Both the position numbers and the translations under genes were made by a program. Positions 14,501 through 27,100 of a stretch of 64,000 nucleotides of DNA are shown here, piece after piece. The stretch's first letter is position 1. Every line of letters starts with the position of its first letter. A model generated the notes under the pieces. It was not told the DNA's origin and did not search any database. It saw only the letters and a list, made by a program, of their open reading frames with translations. This stretch comes from Chamaelirium japonicum (taxonomy: Eukaryota; Streptophyta; Magnoliopsida; Liliales; Melanthiaceae). The stretch lies in the NCBI GenBank assembly GCA_947650365.1, contig OX393553.1:34970353-35034352 (forward strand), written 5' to 3'.

Positions 14501-17500
14501 ATTCTAAAAGATATCATAAGAGATATCCTGCCTTATCCATCCATGGCAGGTTAGGATGGGCCTTCGGGTGGGCCAACGGGCTTGGGCCCAAGTCGGATCA
14601 CATCATTCGCTTCCGCTGCGAAGAACTCGCCCTCGAGTTCATACGGTAAAGCTCAATCATCATCGAGGTTTTCGCCGATGCGGTATCTGTCGTCAGGAGC
14701 TGATGGTGGAGGCCCAACAAATGATGTCGCACTACACCGAAGTCATCACCGGGGTCCCATGAGAAGGTATCACTGTCGTCGATCGGGAAACATACGTCAA
14801 AGTAGTGCTGGGGTAGACGACAGAGTCGGATCGTAATATCAGATCGTTGCGGTAGCTCGAACATCGGCTCGCCTGAACGGAGGTAGAGCTGAACAAACAC
14901 TGTAGGCACCAATAGTCGGTCTAGCCCAAGAAAATCAATCTGCTGAAGCTCGGCTAGATAGACCTCCTCGAGAGAATCCGCAGTAGGTGGTAGCATGGCG
15001 GGCGGCAGAAGATCCTCTGGAAGGGGAAGCTCGTCTGCTGGTGGTGATACTGGAGGTGATGGATTCACCAAAGATATAACTGGAGGAAGCTCTGTAGGTG
15101 GTGGAGGCTCTACTGGAAGTGCTGGAGGTGGAGACTCATCCGTGGAGGCCGCTAGAGGTGAGGCCATTTGCTGTAACTCTCATTCAATCTCACAAGCTAT
15201 CTCATAGGCTTCGTCCAGATCCCTCCAAGATCTAGATGAAAACTTGCCCTTTATGTCGGAGCGGAGTCCTCTAACGTACAGTACCACTGCCAAGAAATCT
15301 TTCTCTGAAAAACCATAGCGGATCATGCGCCGATAGAATGCTGAAGTATACTCATAAACGGAGTTGTTCCCTTGGTGACAACGAACCAACCCTTGCATCT
15401 TGGCATCCATGTCACAATGGTGGACGTTTGGTCCAGGGGTAAATTTGGAAATCTGTAATTACTGGTTCAATGAAATTTTTTATGGATGGTATAAATGCGT
15501 AGAGCTCGAAAAGGACTTCGATTTGGTACCAAGAATGTCCAAATCGGATGAAAAATGAGAAAGATATGGGGTTTTGAAGTTGTAGGGTCTTAACGGGTCT
15601 GTTTTTGTAAACGGGTTGGATCCGAATTCAACTCGGGTTCAGCACTTAAGTGCACAATAGCAACTAGAAAGGTTGGGGATTTGAGGACTGTTGGATGGGG
15701 ATCTAAGGGTTGTGGTGGAGGAGTGAATTAGGAAAAAGGAAAGGGCTAAAGGGTAAAAACAATTAGGGCTTTTGTTTGGCCTCTTGTTTGCAAATAGGGA
15801 AGAGGAAAAGGGCAAAGGGGCGGCAACAGATGCAGCGGCAAAGGGGTGGCAGCAGCTGCAGCAAACAGCCAAGGTACGTCTCACTTTCCTTTCTCTCTTC
15901 TTTCCTTTTTCCTTTTCTTTCCTTTTCTTCTCTCCTATTCTTTCTTTCCTTTTTTTTTTTTTTTCTTCACAGATCTGCGGCAGATCTGGGTGGGGTTTTT
16001 TTTTTTTTTGGCTGCGGGGTGCGAGGGAGCACGGAAAGTGGTGCCGGTTTAGCGGGTGGAGCGAGAGGAACGGGCGGCCTGCGGTGGATGGGCGGGCGGC
16101 AAAGGAGAGGGTTCGGTCGAAGGAGGTATGCTCTCTCTTCTTTTTTTTTTTTTCTCAAGATCTGATCTCTTTTCTTCTTTTTTTTTGTTGGGATTGTAGG
16201 ACGACGTACCAGAAGACGATGACGACGAATCGGTGAGGATGGTGACGATGGAACGGCGATGATGACGATGGACGGCGACGATCGAGGCGAAGATTGTTCG
16301 TGGTACGGAAACGCCACGAATCCTGAAGCTCTGATACCAACTTGATGCAAGCGCGCGTCGTCCAAGAGCGGTTGCTGAAGGCGGTGTAATCCTTTTTTTT
16401 TGTATTTTCTTTGTAAAGAGATAACTAGTGATATGGAATCACCGAGAGGAAGTGGCGGAGGGGGTAAGAACCGTGACAGAGAAGAAGAGATTAGAAGCTT
16501 AGATGAGAGTGGGCCTGAAATCCATCAGGATACAGGGTGGGGACTCAAATCCATGAGCCAACGAAGGCATCCGCCATCAATTTTCATTCATCATAATCTC
16601 TCTTCAATGGTTACAATGGGGGCCTTTAAATAGGCTAAAAGAAAAGATAAAAATGACAACAAATTTAAAAGCCAATAAGTATCCTAACAACTTGCCTAAA
16701 ATAAAGATCTCAAATAAAAAAAAGATTCTAAAAGATATCATAAAAGATATCCTGCCTTATCCATCCATGGCAGGTTAGGATGGGCCTTCGGGTGGGCCAA
16801 CGGGCTTGGGCCCAAGTCGGATCACATCACATAGACGAAGTTGTTCCCTTGATGACAACGAATCAACCCTTGCATCTTGGTATCCATGTCACAATGGTAG
16901 AAGTGTGGTCCAGGGGTAAATCTGGAAATCTGTAATTACTGGTTCACTGAAAATTTCTATGGATGGTATAAATGCGTAGAGCTCGAAAAACCCTTCGATT
17001 TGGTAGGTCGCACGTCAAAAATGGACTAGAAATGAAAGAGATATGTCCAATTGAAGTTGGCGGATCTGTTTTGTCTATTCGGGTCAGATCCGAATTCAAC
17101 TCGGGTTCAGCACTTAAGTGCACAATAGCAACTAGAAAGGTTGGGGATTTGAGGACTGTTGGATGGGGATCTAAGGGTTGTGGTGGAGGAGTGAATTGGG
17201 AAAAAGGAAGGGCTAAAGGGTAAAAAAAATTAGGGCTTTTGTTTGGCCTCTTGTTTGCAAATAGGGAAGAGGAAAGGGGCGGCAGCAGTGGCAGCAAGCA
17301 GCACAGCAACGGCTGCACAGCAGGTATGGTTCTCTTTTTTTTTTTTTTTTTCTTTCCTTCTTTTCTTCCCTTTTCTTTTTTCCTTCTATTCTTTCTTTTC
17401 CTTTTTCTTCCTTTCCTTCTTTTCCTTTTCTTCCCTTTTCTTCTCTTTCTTTCCTTTTTCTTTTTTCTTTTCCCTTTTTCTGCTGCGATCACAGATCAGA

Positions 17501-20500
17501 TGGGTTTTTTTTTTTTTTTTGATGGCTGCGGGGTGCGCGGGAGCACGGGACAAAGGGGCGGTTTAGCGGATGGAGCGAGAGGAAGGGGCGGCCTGCGGTG
17601 GACGGGCGGGCGACAAAGGAGTTGGTAGCGGTTGAAGGAGGTTTCCTTTCTCTTTTCTTTTTTTTCTTTCAACAGATCTGATCTCTCTTTTTTTTTTTTT
17701 TGATTGTAGGTGACGTACCAGAAGAAGATGACGATGAATCAGCGAGGATGGTGACGATGGAACGGCGACGATGACGATGGACGACGACGATCGAAGCGAA
17801 GATCGTTCGTGGTACGGAAGCACCACGAAGCCCGGAGCTCTGATACCAACTTGATGCAGGCGCGCGCGTCGTCCAAGAGCGGTTGATGAAGACGATGCTA
17901 TCTTTTTTTTGTATTTTCTTTATAACGGGATAACTAGTGATAAGGAATCACCGAGAGGAAGTGGCGGAGGGGGTAAGAACCGTGACAGAGAAGAAAAGAT
18001 TAGAAGCTTAGATGAGAGGGGGCCTGAAATCCATCAGGATACAAGGTGGGGACTCAAATCCATGAGCCAACGAAGGCATCCGCCATCAATTTTCATTCAT
18101 CATAATATCCCTTCAATGGTTACAATGGGGGCCTTTAAATAGGCTAAAAGAAAAGATAAAAATGGCAACAAATTCAAAAACCAATAATGATTCTAACAAC
18201 TTGCCTAAAGTAAATATCTTAAATTTAAAAAGATATTAAAAGATATCATAAGAGATATCATGTCTTATCCATCCATGGCAGGCTAGGATGGGCCTTCGGG
18301 TGGGCCAACGGGCTTGGGCCCAAGTCGGATCACATCATATTAGCAGGTGGTTCTACAATTCCCAAACTTGATTGGAGTATATGGACTTCATCTCAGTTTT
18401 CATAGGTCCAAGTCAATATTTCGAGTCTGAATCTGAGACTGCCTCTTTATAGTTATGGGGATCATGTTCATGCTCTTTTGGGATAACCTCAAATGTTTCT
18501 CCTAAGAACATAACGTGTCAGGTGCTTTGACAATCCTCCCACTACGACGAGGCACTGATACTATTAGGTGTTGGAACTTGGATCTTTAGTTATCACATTA
18601 TCTCACATCTACTTGTACTTCATCAGTAGTTACAATACCATCTACTTGAACTTCATCAGCTTTTCATACTTGACTCTCATCAGTAGTTATTGTATTATCT
18701 AATTGAATTTTATCTATAGTGTCTAGATTGATACGGCTAGATGCTTTTGGCATTTTATACAATGTAACTATTTTGTGGATCTGCAACTCATGATACAATC
18801 CTCTTCCAGGAATACAACATTAGTGCTGACTATCACCTTTTGTGCTTGAGGATTATAAAACAGATAACCCTCTTCGACACTACTTTGACAACGCAAGATC
18901 GTCGATCTCAAATTGGATCTAATTATGCTTCCATCAAGGTGCGAGATTGTGGGAGAGAAGACCACATATTCATGAAATAGGTTGAATTTTTCAGAAAATG
19001 CTGAAAATAAGGGGAAATTTATTTTGCAAAAGAAAACTATCAATCCGGTTTCATCTAACCTCCTTATATAAGTTCTTCTATGAGAAACCAGCACAATTTA
19101 GAGCCCAAATTATGAAAAGAAAAGAAATTTGCATTACTTTTTTTTATGCATGTTTGATCTTATTTAAATCACAGTGAGAGAAATAGTGACGAAGGAGGCA
19201 TGTCCTCCCCTCTATAGTCAGTACGCCCTACGAGCAAAGAGGGGAGGCCATAGGCTGTCCCCTGTTTTTTACCCTTTTAAAAGACCTAACTAGATCTTGA
19301 CTAAATAAGGAATCTTTTTTTAATTGGGGTGGTTCACAATTAATGAGGTCTTAAAAACTGAATTTATGATCTCACAGAATATATCTAACTAAAGCCTTCT
19401 ACACAAATAGGACCTCTTAATGGTCATCCCCCTTCATCCCAAAAAACTTGCGTGACTCCTGATTCCTACGGATTTTTCCCGTTCGCCATGTGCTAAGATT
19501 CCCACATTTTAGAAACACCTACAAAATATTAAAATTCACTAAAATCCTACATGATTAGATAGAGTCCCCTACTTCTCTAGTCTTTTAAGAAAAGGTTCCA
19601 AATGGCTGAAAACATAAAAATAAACTATAATTGATCTTATGTCCCGGATTAGGTTCCATGATTTAGCCATTTCTAAACTCAGCCATTTTGATATCTTTCT
19701 TCTTTTGATCTCCCCTTTGGTCGCTCAGCTAGTCTTGGGCATCCACTTTCCTGGGTGCATACTTTCTTCTTTGTGTATCTTGGTTTCCTCTGTGCATACT
19801 ATTTTGTACATTCTCCTCACCAGCATGAGTTGCTGCTTACATTGTAGTTTCTTGGTAGTAGGTCCTACAAACTTCTGCGACCTCCTTATATTGACCCGAC
19901 TCCTAAACTTCTGCTCTATGTTCTCTGGAATCTCTCATTTCCACCAGTGAACTTACCCGTTGTTATTACCTCCTTGTGGCTAATAGATCATTTTTGTGGA
20001 TAGTGCGTGGCGGAAGTTTGAGTGTGGAAGGGGATGTTGAGACATTTATTTTTTCATCATGTCTGTATGATCCTTGTACCCAGGCTAATTTTCGTATTAG
20101 CTTATACACCTTTTATTTGTGTGTAGTGTAGTCTCATTATAGTCATGAATTGTATATATTTGGCTTCATACCCAATTGAGAATTGTGTTTTTCACATATC
20201 CAAAATTTGCTCACATGGATCCATGCAATTGTTACAAGCAAAGGGCATCCATTAGGAGATGGAATGTGTAACCATTATACATTTTATAGCACTCTATTAT
20301 TAGCAAACTATTGTAAATTTTTGCACTCTCTTTTCATAACATCATTGAGTTTTGTTTTGAAATTCAACTGTTTTCTTCTTTCAGCTTATCAATCCTGCTG
20401 AAACTTTTGGGGACATTGTTATTGACTACCCGTAAGGCTCTCTGACTCGAGATCTTATCTAACATATCCGTCTTACTTTTTTTGTTCATTTTGAATGTAT

Positions 20501-22604
20501 TTTAACAAAAAAATCAATGGCAGATATGTTGAATGTACTTCAGCATCTATTCAAGCGTTGACATCATTTAAAAAGCTATACCCTGGACATCGCAGAGAAG
20601 AGATAGAAACCTGTATTAGAAAAGCAGTGCATTACATTGAAAGTATACAACGGCCTGATGGTTCATGGTTTGTACTCTATTTTCTCCTAGTTTCCCACGA
20701 AAATAACATATTGCTACACCATAAGTAAACTTCTACATGTTTTTCCCAATTCAATAGCACTCCAATGCATTTCAAACAATAAACAATATCCATCATTGTT
20801 GTATGTTATTTCTAGTTGTTGGGTTACCACTTACCACTAGAACAATTTTCTACAGGTATGGCTCTTGGGCTGTTTGCTTCACCTATGGCATATGGTTTGG
20901 AGTCCTGGGACTGATCGCTGCTGGGAGAACCTTTAAGAACAGCTCTTCCATCCGTAAAGCATGCGAATTTCTGTTGTCAAAACAACTGGCTTCTGGTGGT
21001 TGGGGAGAGAGCTATCTTTCATGTCAAGACAAGGTAATTTTTTTCCAAATTATGCCAAACTTTTAAATTCTTTATGTTTGTCAAGAAACCATAATATGGT
21101 AAAATACAACTCCCTATTTCATACTCATGTTCTTTAGACTGATGACAGTATAAATTGTAGATGTTAGATCCGCATATAAAAAAAGAGCAACATGGTCCAT
21201 TTTCTAGATCACAATCTCTTACAATCTGTTTAAAGCAGTCCAAAACCCATTTTCTTGGTGAATTTGCTTGGCACATTCGTTGAATCCAAGGTAACTATTT
21301 ATGCTCTTAATATTTTAGTCTTTAACATACGCTTTTAGTTTAGTTTTTATGATCATAGTATAAGTTATGATTCATAACTCATGCCAATAAAGTGAATAAA
21401 CCATTTCTTTTCTTATAGATATTATAGCACAAATTAGCTTGAAGAGTCTCCCGATCGTGTATGTCCATAAAAGGATGCGGGGTTTTCAATTGAAAGAGAT
21501 AAGTGTTTTAAAAGATACTTCTCTACTTTCGTGGAGTGAAGAGTGCTTAATATGGAGTTTGCTCTCTTTTCGGCGGGCATGAAAGAGTTTGCGGATAGTG
21601 AGTCCCTTCAAAATAGAGGACTCATGGAGCCAAAGATTTGATGGGTTATTCATGGATCTTCCACACCTATACTCCAAACCTTGGCTTTGAAGATACTTAG
21701 ACAACCTTCTTCCTCATGTTTTGAAAGGAATCGGAGCATCTATTCATTTATACACTTCTTGAAGAGAAACAAAATAACACCTCAAAGAGCCGAAGATTTG
21801 GTATTCGTGTACAACAATATTCGCTTATTGTCAAGGAGAGATCAACAATATAGCGAAGGTGAAACAAAGATGTGGGATGTTGGAGTGGATGCATTTGATT
21901 CATTAGAAGGTGTGGGGATACTTGAGGTTGCAGATCTTTCCCTTGATGAATTGGATTTGGAAGCCGTACTATTCACCGACGATGGCATTGTCGATGATGA
22001 CGGCGAGGTCGTTGAAGTTGGGTTGAATTGAAGACTTGAAGTTGAATCTCTCATGTTGTATCATTTCGGTATATTTTATGTTTTTGTTCAAAAGTTCAAG
22101 ACATGAAATATGAACTGGTGTATGCTTATTTTGTTTTTGTTGTTGTTTTAGACTATCTATTTCAAACTATTTGTAATGAATCTAATGATGAAGTCACATG
22201 ATAAGTTGAATGATTAGTGAATAATTACCTTATTGGATAATAAATTAATAATTTAGTGTATTTAATATTTATATTTAAAAAATAATAATTTATTGCCGTA
22301 TCCTTAGCTGTACCCGTGTCCTACTTTTTTGAGATTTGCCGTATCGCCGTACCCTTATCTTTGCTTCTTAGGTGGGTTCCTTGGCTTTCTGTGGGTGGGT
22401 GGTGGGTAGGTTGGGCGTGGGGTGGGTGGTGTTTAGTCGTTTGATAGCTAAGCTCTTGCACATTTGTTCCAACCATCATTTAATTGACAAGGACCAATGT
22501 GCATACCTTAGAAAGAAAGTTCATTTTTCTTTTGTTATTTTCTACTTTCACAATTTATGAAGGTAGTGACGCTATGACGCAATCACCACGCAAGACTCTC
22601 CCAT

Positions 22605-22646
<42 letters not shown>

Positions 22647-23084
22647 AGCTAGGGATCGCAAACATCCCTGTTGTAGCTTTTCTTGGTCAATTTAATGAGT
22701 CACCGAGAGCTGAGAGGAAGAGGTCCCCAATATACAAACCCAAAACCAAGGCACGTATACTAGATCCACATGATAAGGTTCCGAGAAGGTTGTTAAGGCC
22801 TGTACACTTGTGGCTGTTGATTTGGAAGAGATTACCTAAGATAAAAACACTAGTTGGCAACTTCATGGCAGCAACTCCCATTGTCATAATTTGGGATATT
22901 GTGAAACCAAGAAATAGAAGAAACTCAATTTAAAACACTTTGAGAAACCTTCTAGTTTTCTCTCCCTTTCTGTTATTGTGTCTGTTTGCTCGAGAGCCGG
23001 ATCGTTGTGGATGGCATCTTGATTAATCTCCATAAACTGGGTTTCTTTCATTCATCATACATTCCTTTTTCCCTTTTTAAGGCA

Positions 23085-23123
<39 letters not shown>

Positions 23124-24062
23124 CTAATTTTCAATTCCATGTTAGTGATAATGCACATATGCAGACCCTGTCTAAGTGAAAGTTATGATGTCAGTTCTTT
23201 TGTCTAGTTGTGTTATGAAGGCCCAAACTGTAGATTTCTGAACTGTATTTCTTGCATAAACCTCTTCCTTTTTTGCTTTAAAAACCTTCCTTGCCCATCT
23301 TTTACCATTACTTCCGGTTGATAAACAAAATTTTACTGAAGCACCCAATGTTTCTCTTTCTTTATTAAACACGTCTTCTCTTAGCTCTACTGAGGCACCA
23401 AATGTTTCTCTTTCTTTATTAATTCCATGTGTTCTTTTAGCTCTACTTATCTCATTTGTATTGCCATTTGATATTCATGAAAGTTTGAGCTCCAGCTTGT
23501 TTGATTTGTAATTATAGTTTTGAATTTAGTTTTGTTTTAGGCCTCGGTTGACTTTATTTCATCACCGTTTTGTTAGTGTTGAAGTAACTGATTAACTCTT
23601 TGTTTGCCATGGTTGATTCTCCTGCATTCATGTTATAGTATATTTTATGGGTTTGGTGCATAAAATTTGAGTTGCTAGTCCTCACCTCACCATGAGTTCC
23701 ACTCAGACTATACCATGCCCGTATTTTACTTTAAGACGTATTTGAATTTTTATCAAATGACTGTTTCTACGTTTTTTCAATCATAATTCTAATCATATGA
23801 ACCTTTTTTCACACTTTAAACAGGTTTACACAAATCTGGAGGGCAACCGGTCTCATGCTGTTAACACTGGGTGGGCAATGTTAGCTCTAATTGATGCTGG
23901 ACAGGTTTGTTTCTTGTCAACTACTCTCTTGTAGATGTATATTAACTTATCCACTTCATGTTGAGTTTTATCATTCTACCATCAACAACTTCATATTTAG
24001 TGGAACCAAAGTATCTTTGCCATAGACACCACTAGCACAATGAAGACAAACACATTTTGTAG

Positions 24063-24130
<68 letters not shown>

Positions 24131-27100
24131 GAAATATTTTGTAGAAATATATTAATAAATTTTAACCTAACATTGCATACTAAATCCAAGGGTTTAAATG
24201 CATGTTCTTGTTGCTGTACCTGTTAAGGCGTGTAGGTGCGAACCAATACCTGGGTGGGTACCGATAGCCGGTCTAATATCCATTGGTACATATTGAACCT
24301 GATAGGATTTTACTAAAAGTATAAAAAAATTTCAGGAAAAAACTCTTCGGACAACTCAGTAGAAAATCATGAAAAAGTTAGAAATCATATAACCTCCTTT
24401 GAGAGGACACAAGAAGTAATTACTTTTGAATTACAAATGTATTGTCTGTTTTCAGTTCTAAAACTAAGATTTATGATGCAGGACGAAGTAGGGGTCCCAC
24501 AAAATCAACCAAAAGACCCTCAAATCATGACATAGATAAGAATAAACATGGAAAGATATCACCTTGATTATTTCTTGAATGGGTGAATGGATCTCGACCA
24601 GATTTTTCGGCGAAGAAGGGTTTCAACTCAATAAATTAACAATAAAATAGCTTCTTGGAAAACTTGGGTGTGCCCTCGGAAATTGGCAACTATGCTGTGG
24701 TGCCCTTAGCAAATCTAGACAACCCAAATTTAGAATAGCACTTGGTCATTACAAAACAACAACATGATCAATTAAAATTGTCCGGGGGTGCCCTCGGAAT
24801 AGTTAGTTGCAACTGGAGGGTGCCCTCAGGAAAAAAAGAAGAGATGAGAATTTCAAAAATCATGTCCGCCTCCTATTGTGAAACAGGGGTACGACTGACC
24901 CTTCTACGCGTATTTCTTCTCACGGAAAACAAAGTTGGTGGGAGGGCAGTTTGCGGGGAGAAAAAGAGAGGGAGGAAGAAAGAGAGGGAGGGAAGATAGA
25001 ATTCCGTCTCTTTCTTCTTCCTTTAGATCTCCCCTTATTATTTCATTGCTTCTTTTTCTTCTTGCTTGGTTCTTCACGCGAGGAAAGACTGCACGCGAAA
25101 GACGAGTGCGAGGAAACTCTTGGGTTGATGCGATGATTCGTGCAAGGATTCGATGTAGAGATGAGATAGAGCGGGGATGGGGAGGAAGAACCCTAGGTAT
25201 CACCGCCTAGAGATTTCTCAAGGCATCACCATTAGGCGAGGTTTGGGATCCTTCATTAGGAACTCAAAACATAAATTTTTTATTCGTCAATTGCATTATT
25301 ATAAAAGGTGATTAAGTGGTGTTTAAATAACCCACCGATTACATGCCAAGCATCCCTACATCCAATGTGAGACAAATAAGATCTAAGTAAATTGTGTGAC
25401 TTGCATGGCAAGTCATACAATTACCATATATTTCAAAAATGCTAATTAAATAATAAATAAAACGGTAAATCTAGAAATCTGCTCCGCATCATTTTAGAAG
25501 TCAATAGGAATATTATCTCGTTTCAGCTCTTTGGATTCTAATTTGTGCCATAGAAATGAATGATAATCTCAATATCATATATTGATTGTACCCTCTTTGT
25601 TGGGACCCTATCATAGTCTACGGGAACCTTGAAGAATTGCTCCTTGGTTGCACAAGCTTAGGCTGCATAACCAACAAGGTAGGCCTCTTTTACCCACCAA
25701 CTGACCTTCTAGGTTTTTTGGCATATGCTCATCTCTTATCCAGTTGCCATGGTCAAGTTTTAGAATCAATCTGGTCATAAATTTTGTTAGTTTTCCAGCC
25801 AGTTGACTCCATCTCGAGGGGATAAGATTTGGATGCTGTTGCTGATGATTTTAGAAGTCATAAATATATGCATGGCTATGACAAAATCAAGTGTATGCAT
25901 GCTCAAATATATGGCTATAAATTGCAAACCCCCTTCCCCCCCCCCCCCCCTCGCATTATAGTGGAAACCCAAGAATTTTTCATTTTTCAAGTATTACAAT
26001 TTGCATATGACAGTATGTGTTCTAACATAAACTAGAAAAGTAAATTATAAAATACGAATGAACATATATACATAGATCCGATACCAATTGAGGCAAAATA
26101 ATGTCTTTCTTGTAAAAAAACTATAGGTGGGAACATAAAAGAAATTGAGTTCTCCTTTCCAATTGCCTTTTCTCTCCTATTATCTTTCTTTATCCTTTTT
26201 ATTTTGTTAGTTTTATATTTTTCAAACTTGTTCAAGATTCGAAGTGCTCAAATAGAAGAAAGATTGTTTAGCTTGTGCCCATATGAACTGTTCTAAATGA
26301 GCATGATCAAGCTAAACTAGCAGACATGGGCTTGAATTAGCCAAAACTAAGTACTCAATAGTTCGCTGTTAGTTTCTATAGTGATTCTATCTTATACAAG
26401 TTCACAAGAAAAAAAAACTTATTGGCAGCACACATACTAGCACGAACCATTTTATATCAGTTCTGGCCAATGTTTTAGTCTGTGCAATATAGAATTGGTG
26501 CGTAACAATATTTATGAAAAAAATAATATTTATCGAACCAATACTTTGTGGTACTATAAGGTTGTTTTTCTCTAATATTCTCATGTAAGTTGGTGTATCA
26601 AAACAATTTATATGTATCCAACCATTACGTGGTATGGACGATGGAGAGAGATGACCCCATCGATTTGGTTTAGACTGATGCGGATCAGATTTCTAGATTT
26701 ACCCCATCGGTTTGGGTATGGGCCATCCAAAGAGCCCAACAAGGTGGGCCACCAATGATTTTATATAGCCTTGAGTCGATATCATTTGGACTCCAAATCC
26801 TTTTGAAAGTGCTCCGTTTCACTCTCCTTTGAATTTCCGTATGAATACATCGATTTCAGGTATATGAGGAGTTACAAATTGAAGACAGCTTTGAGCATAA
26901 TTTCCATTGGACTCAAGAGGCCCGTGGGAAATGAAACGGAAAACTGGCCTCCTAGATTAGAGAAGGATGACGGCCAACCCTAGATTAGAAAAACATGAAA
27001 GGGAAAACCGGCCTCATAAATTCAATTAAATTCTACAGCTGGTTGGTACTAATAAGGATAGTTGTGAAGACTGTCTGATGTTGAATTCTTTGTTTAGCTT

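Larger units (their letters stand above)
14118..16829 (-). mobile_element. inner TR-GAG-like element, same family, nested in the outer one
   Basis: LTRs at 14118-14605 and 16343-16829, TSD CATAG (14113-14117, 16830-16834). Internal region 1.74 kb with primer site at 16328-16340, leader with long T tracts, and gag at about 14606-15410. The outer element's gag reads TACTCATAG on the left and continues at ACGAAGTTGTT on the right, the same order as the uninterrupted inner gag. Confidence 0.94.
12879..18337 (-). mobile_element. outer TR-GAG-like non-autonomous LTR element
   Basis: LTRs at 12879-13364 and 17852-18337, TSD TATTA (12874-12878, 18338-18342). Without the inner insertion it is about 2.74 kb: 5' LTR (right), primer site GGTATCAGAGC, T-rich leader, a gag-only coding region, purine-rich tract, 3' LTR (left). 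No protease, RT or integrase. This matches the published TR-GAG type (terminal repeat elements with only a GAG domain). It is broken in gag by a second copy of itself. Confidence 0.93.
9634..19094 (-). pseudogene. Ty1/copia pol remnant split by four insertions
   Basis: Read on the minus strand, the pieces 18343-19094, 11661-12878, 11375-11525 and 9634-10118 form one copia pol in the normal order. They are the linker after integrase ([20 protein letters not shown]), reverse transcriptase ([18 protein letters not shown] across the TATTA site, [34 protein letters not shown]), RNase H start ([20 protein letters not shown]) and RNase H end ([15 protein letters not shown]). The reading frame continues across every insertion site, which proves the order of events. 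Stops and frameshifts are many. No gag, integrase core or clear LTR pair found, so the 5' part is lost. Confidence 0.88.
837..20384 (+). other. CAS giant intron (19,548 bp) hosting nested transposons
   Basis: Between exons A and B, with intact GT and AG borders. Contents are listed separately: tandem duplication, chromovirus, copia remnants, solo LTR, hairpin element and two nested gag-only LTR elements. Neighbouring CAS introns B-C and C-D are only 92 and 188 bp, so the size is due to insertions. Confidence 0.9.

Noticed and set aside
12879..18337. Tandem LTR array from unequal recombination
   Set aside because: Two different target duplications (TATTA outer, CATAG inner) and LTR pairing 1-4 and 2-3 show nested insertion instead.
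19190..19262. Possible small hairpin around GGAGGCATGTCCTCC and GGGGAGGCC
   Set aside because: Only short partial pairing; no element ends or duplication.
22643..22933. 96-codon frame with [20 protein letters not shown], vaguely like the start of a cyclic nucleotide-gated channel
   Set aside because: Too short, no membrane segments or downstream match; could be a captured fragment but I cannot support it.
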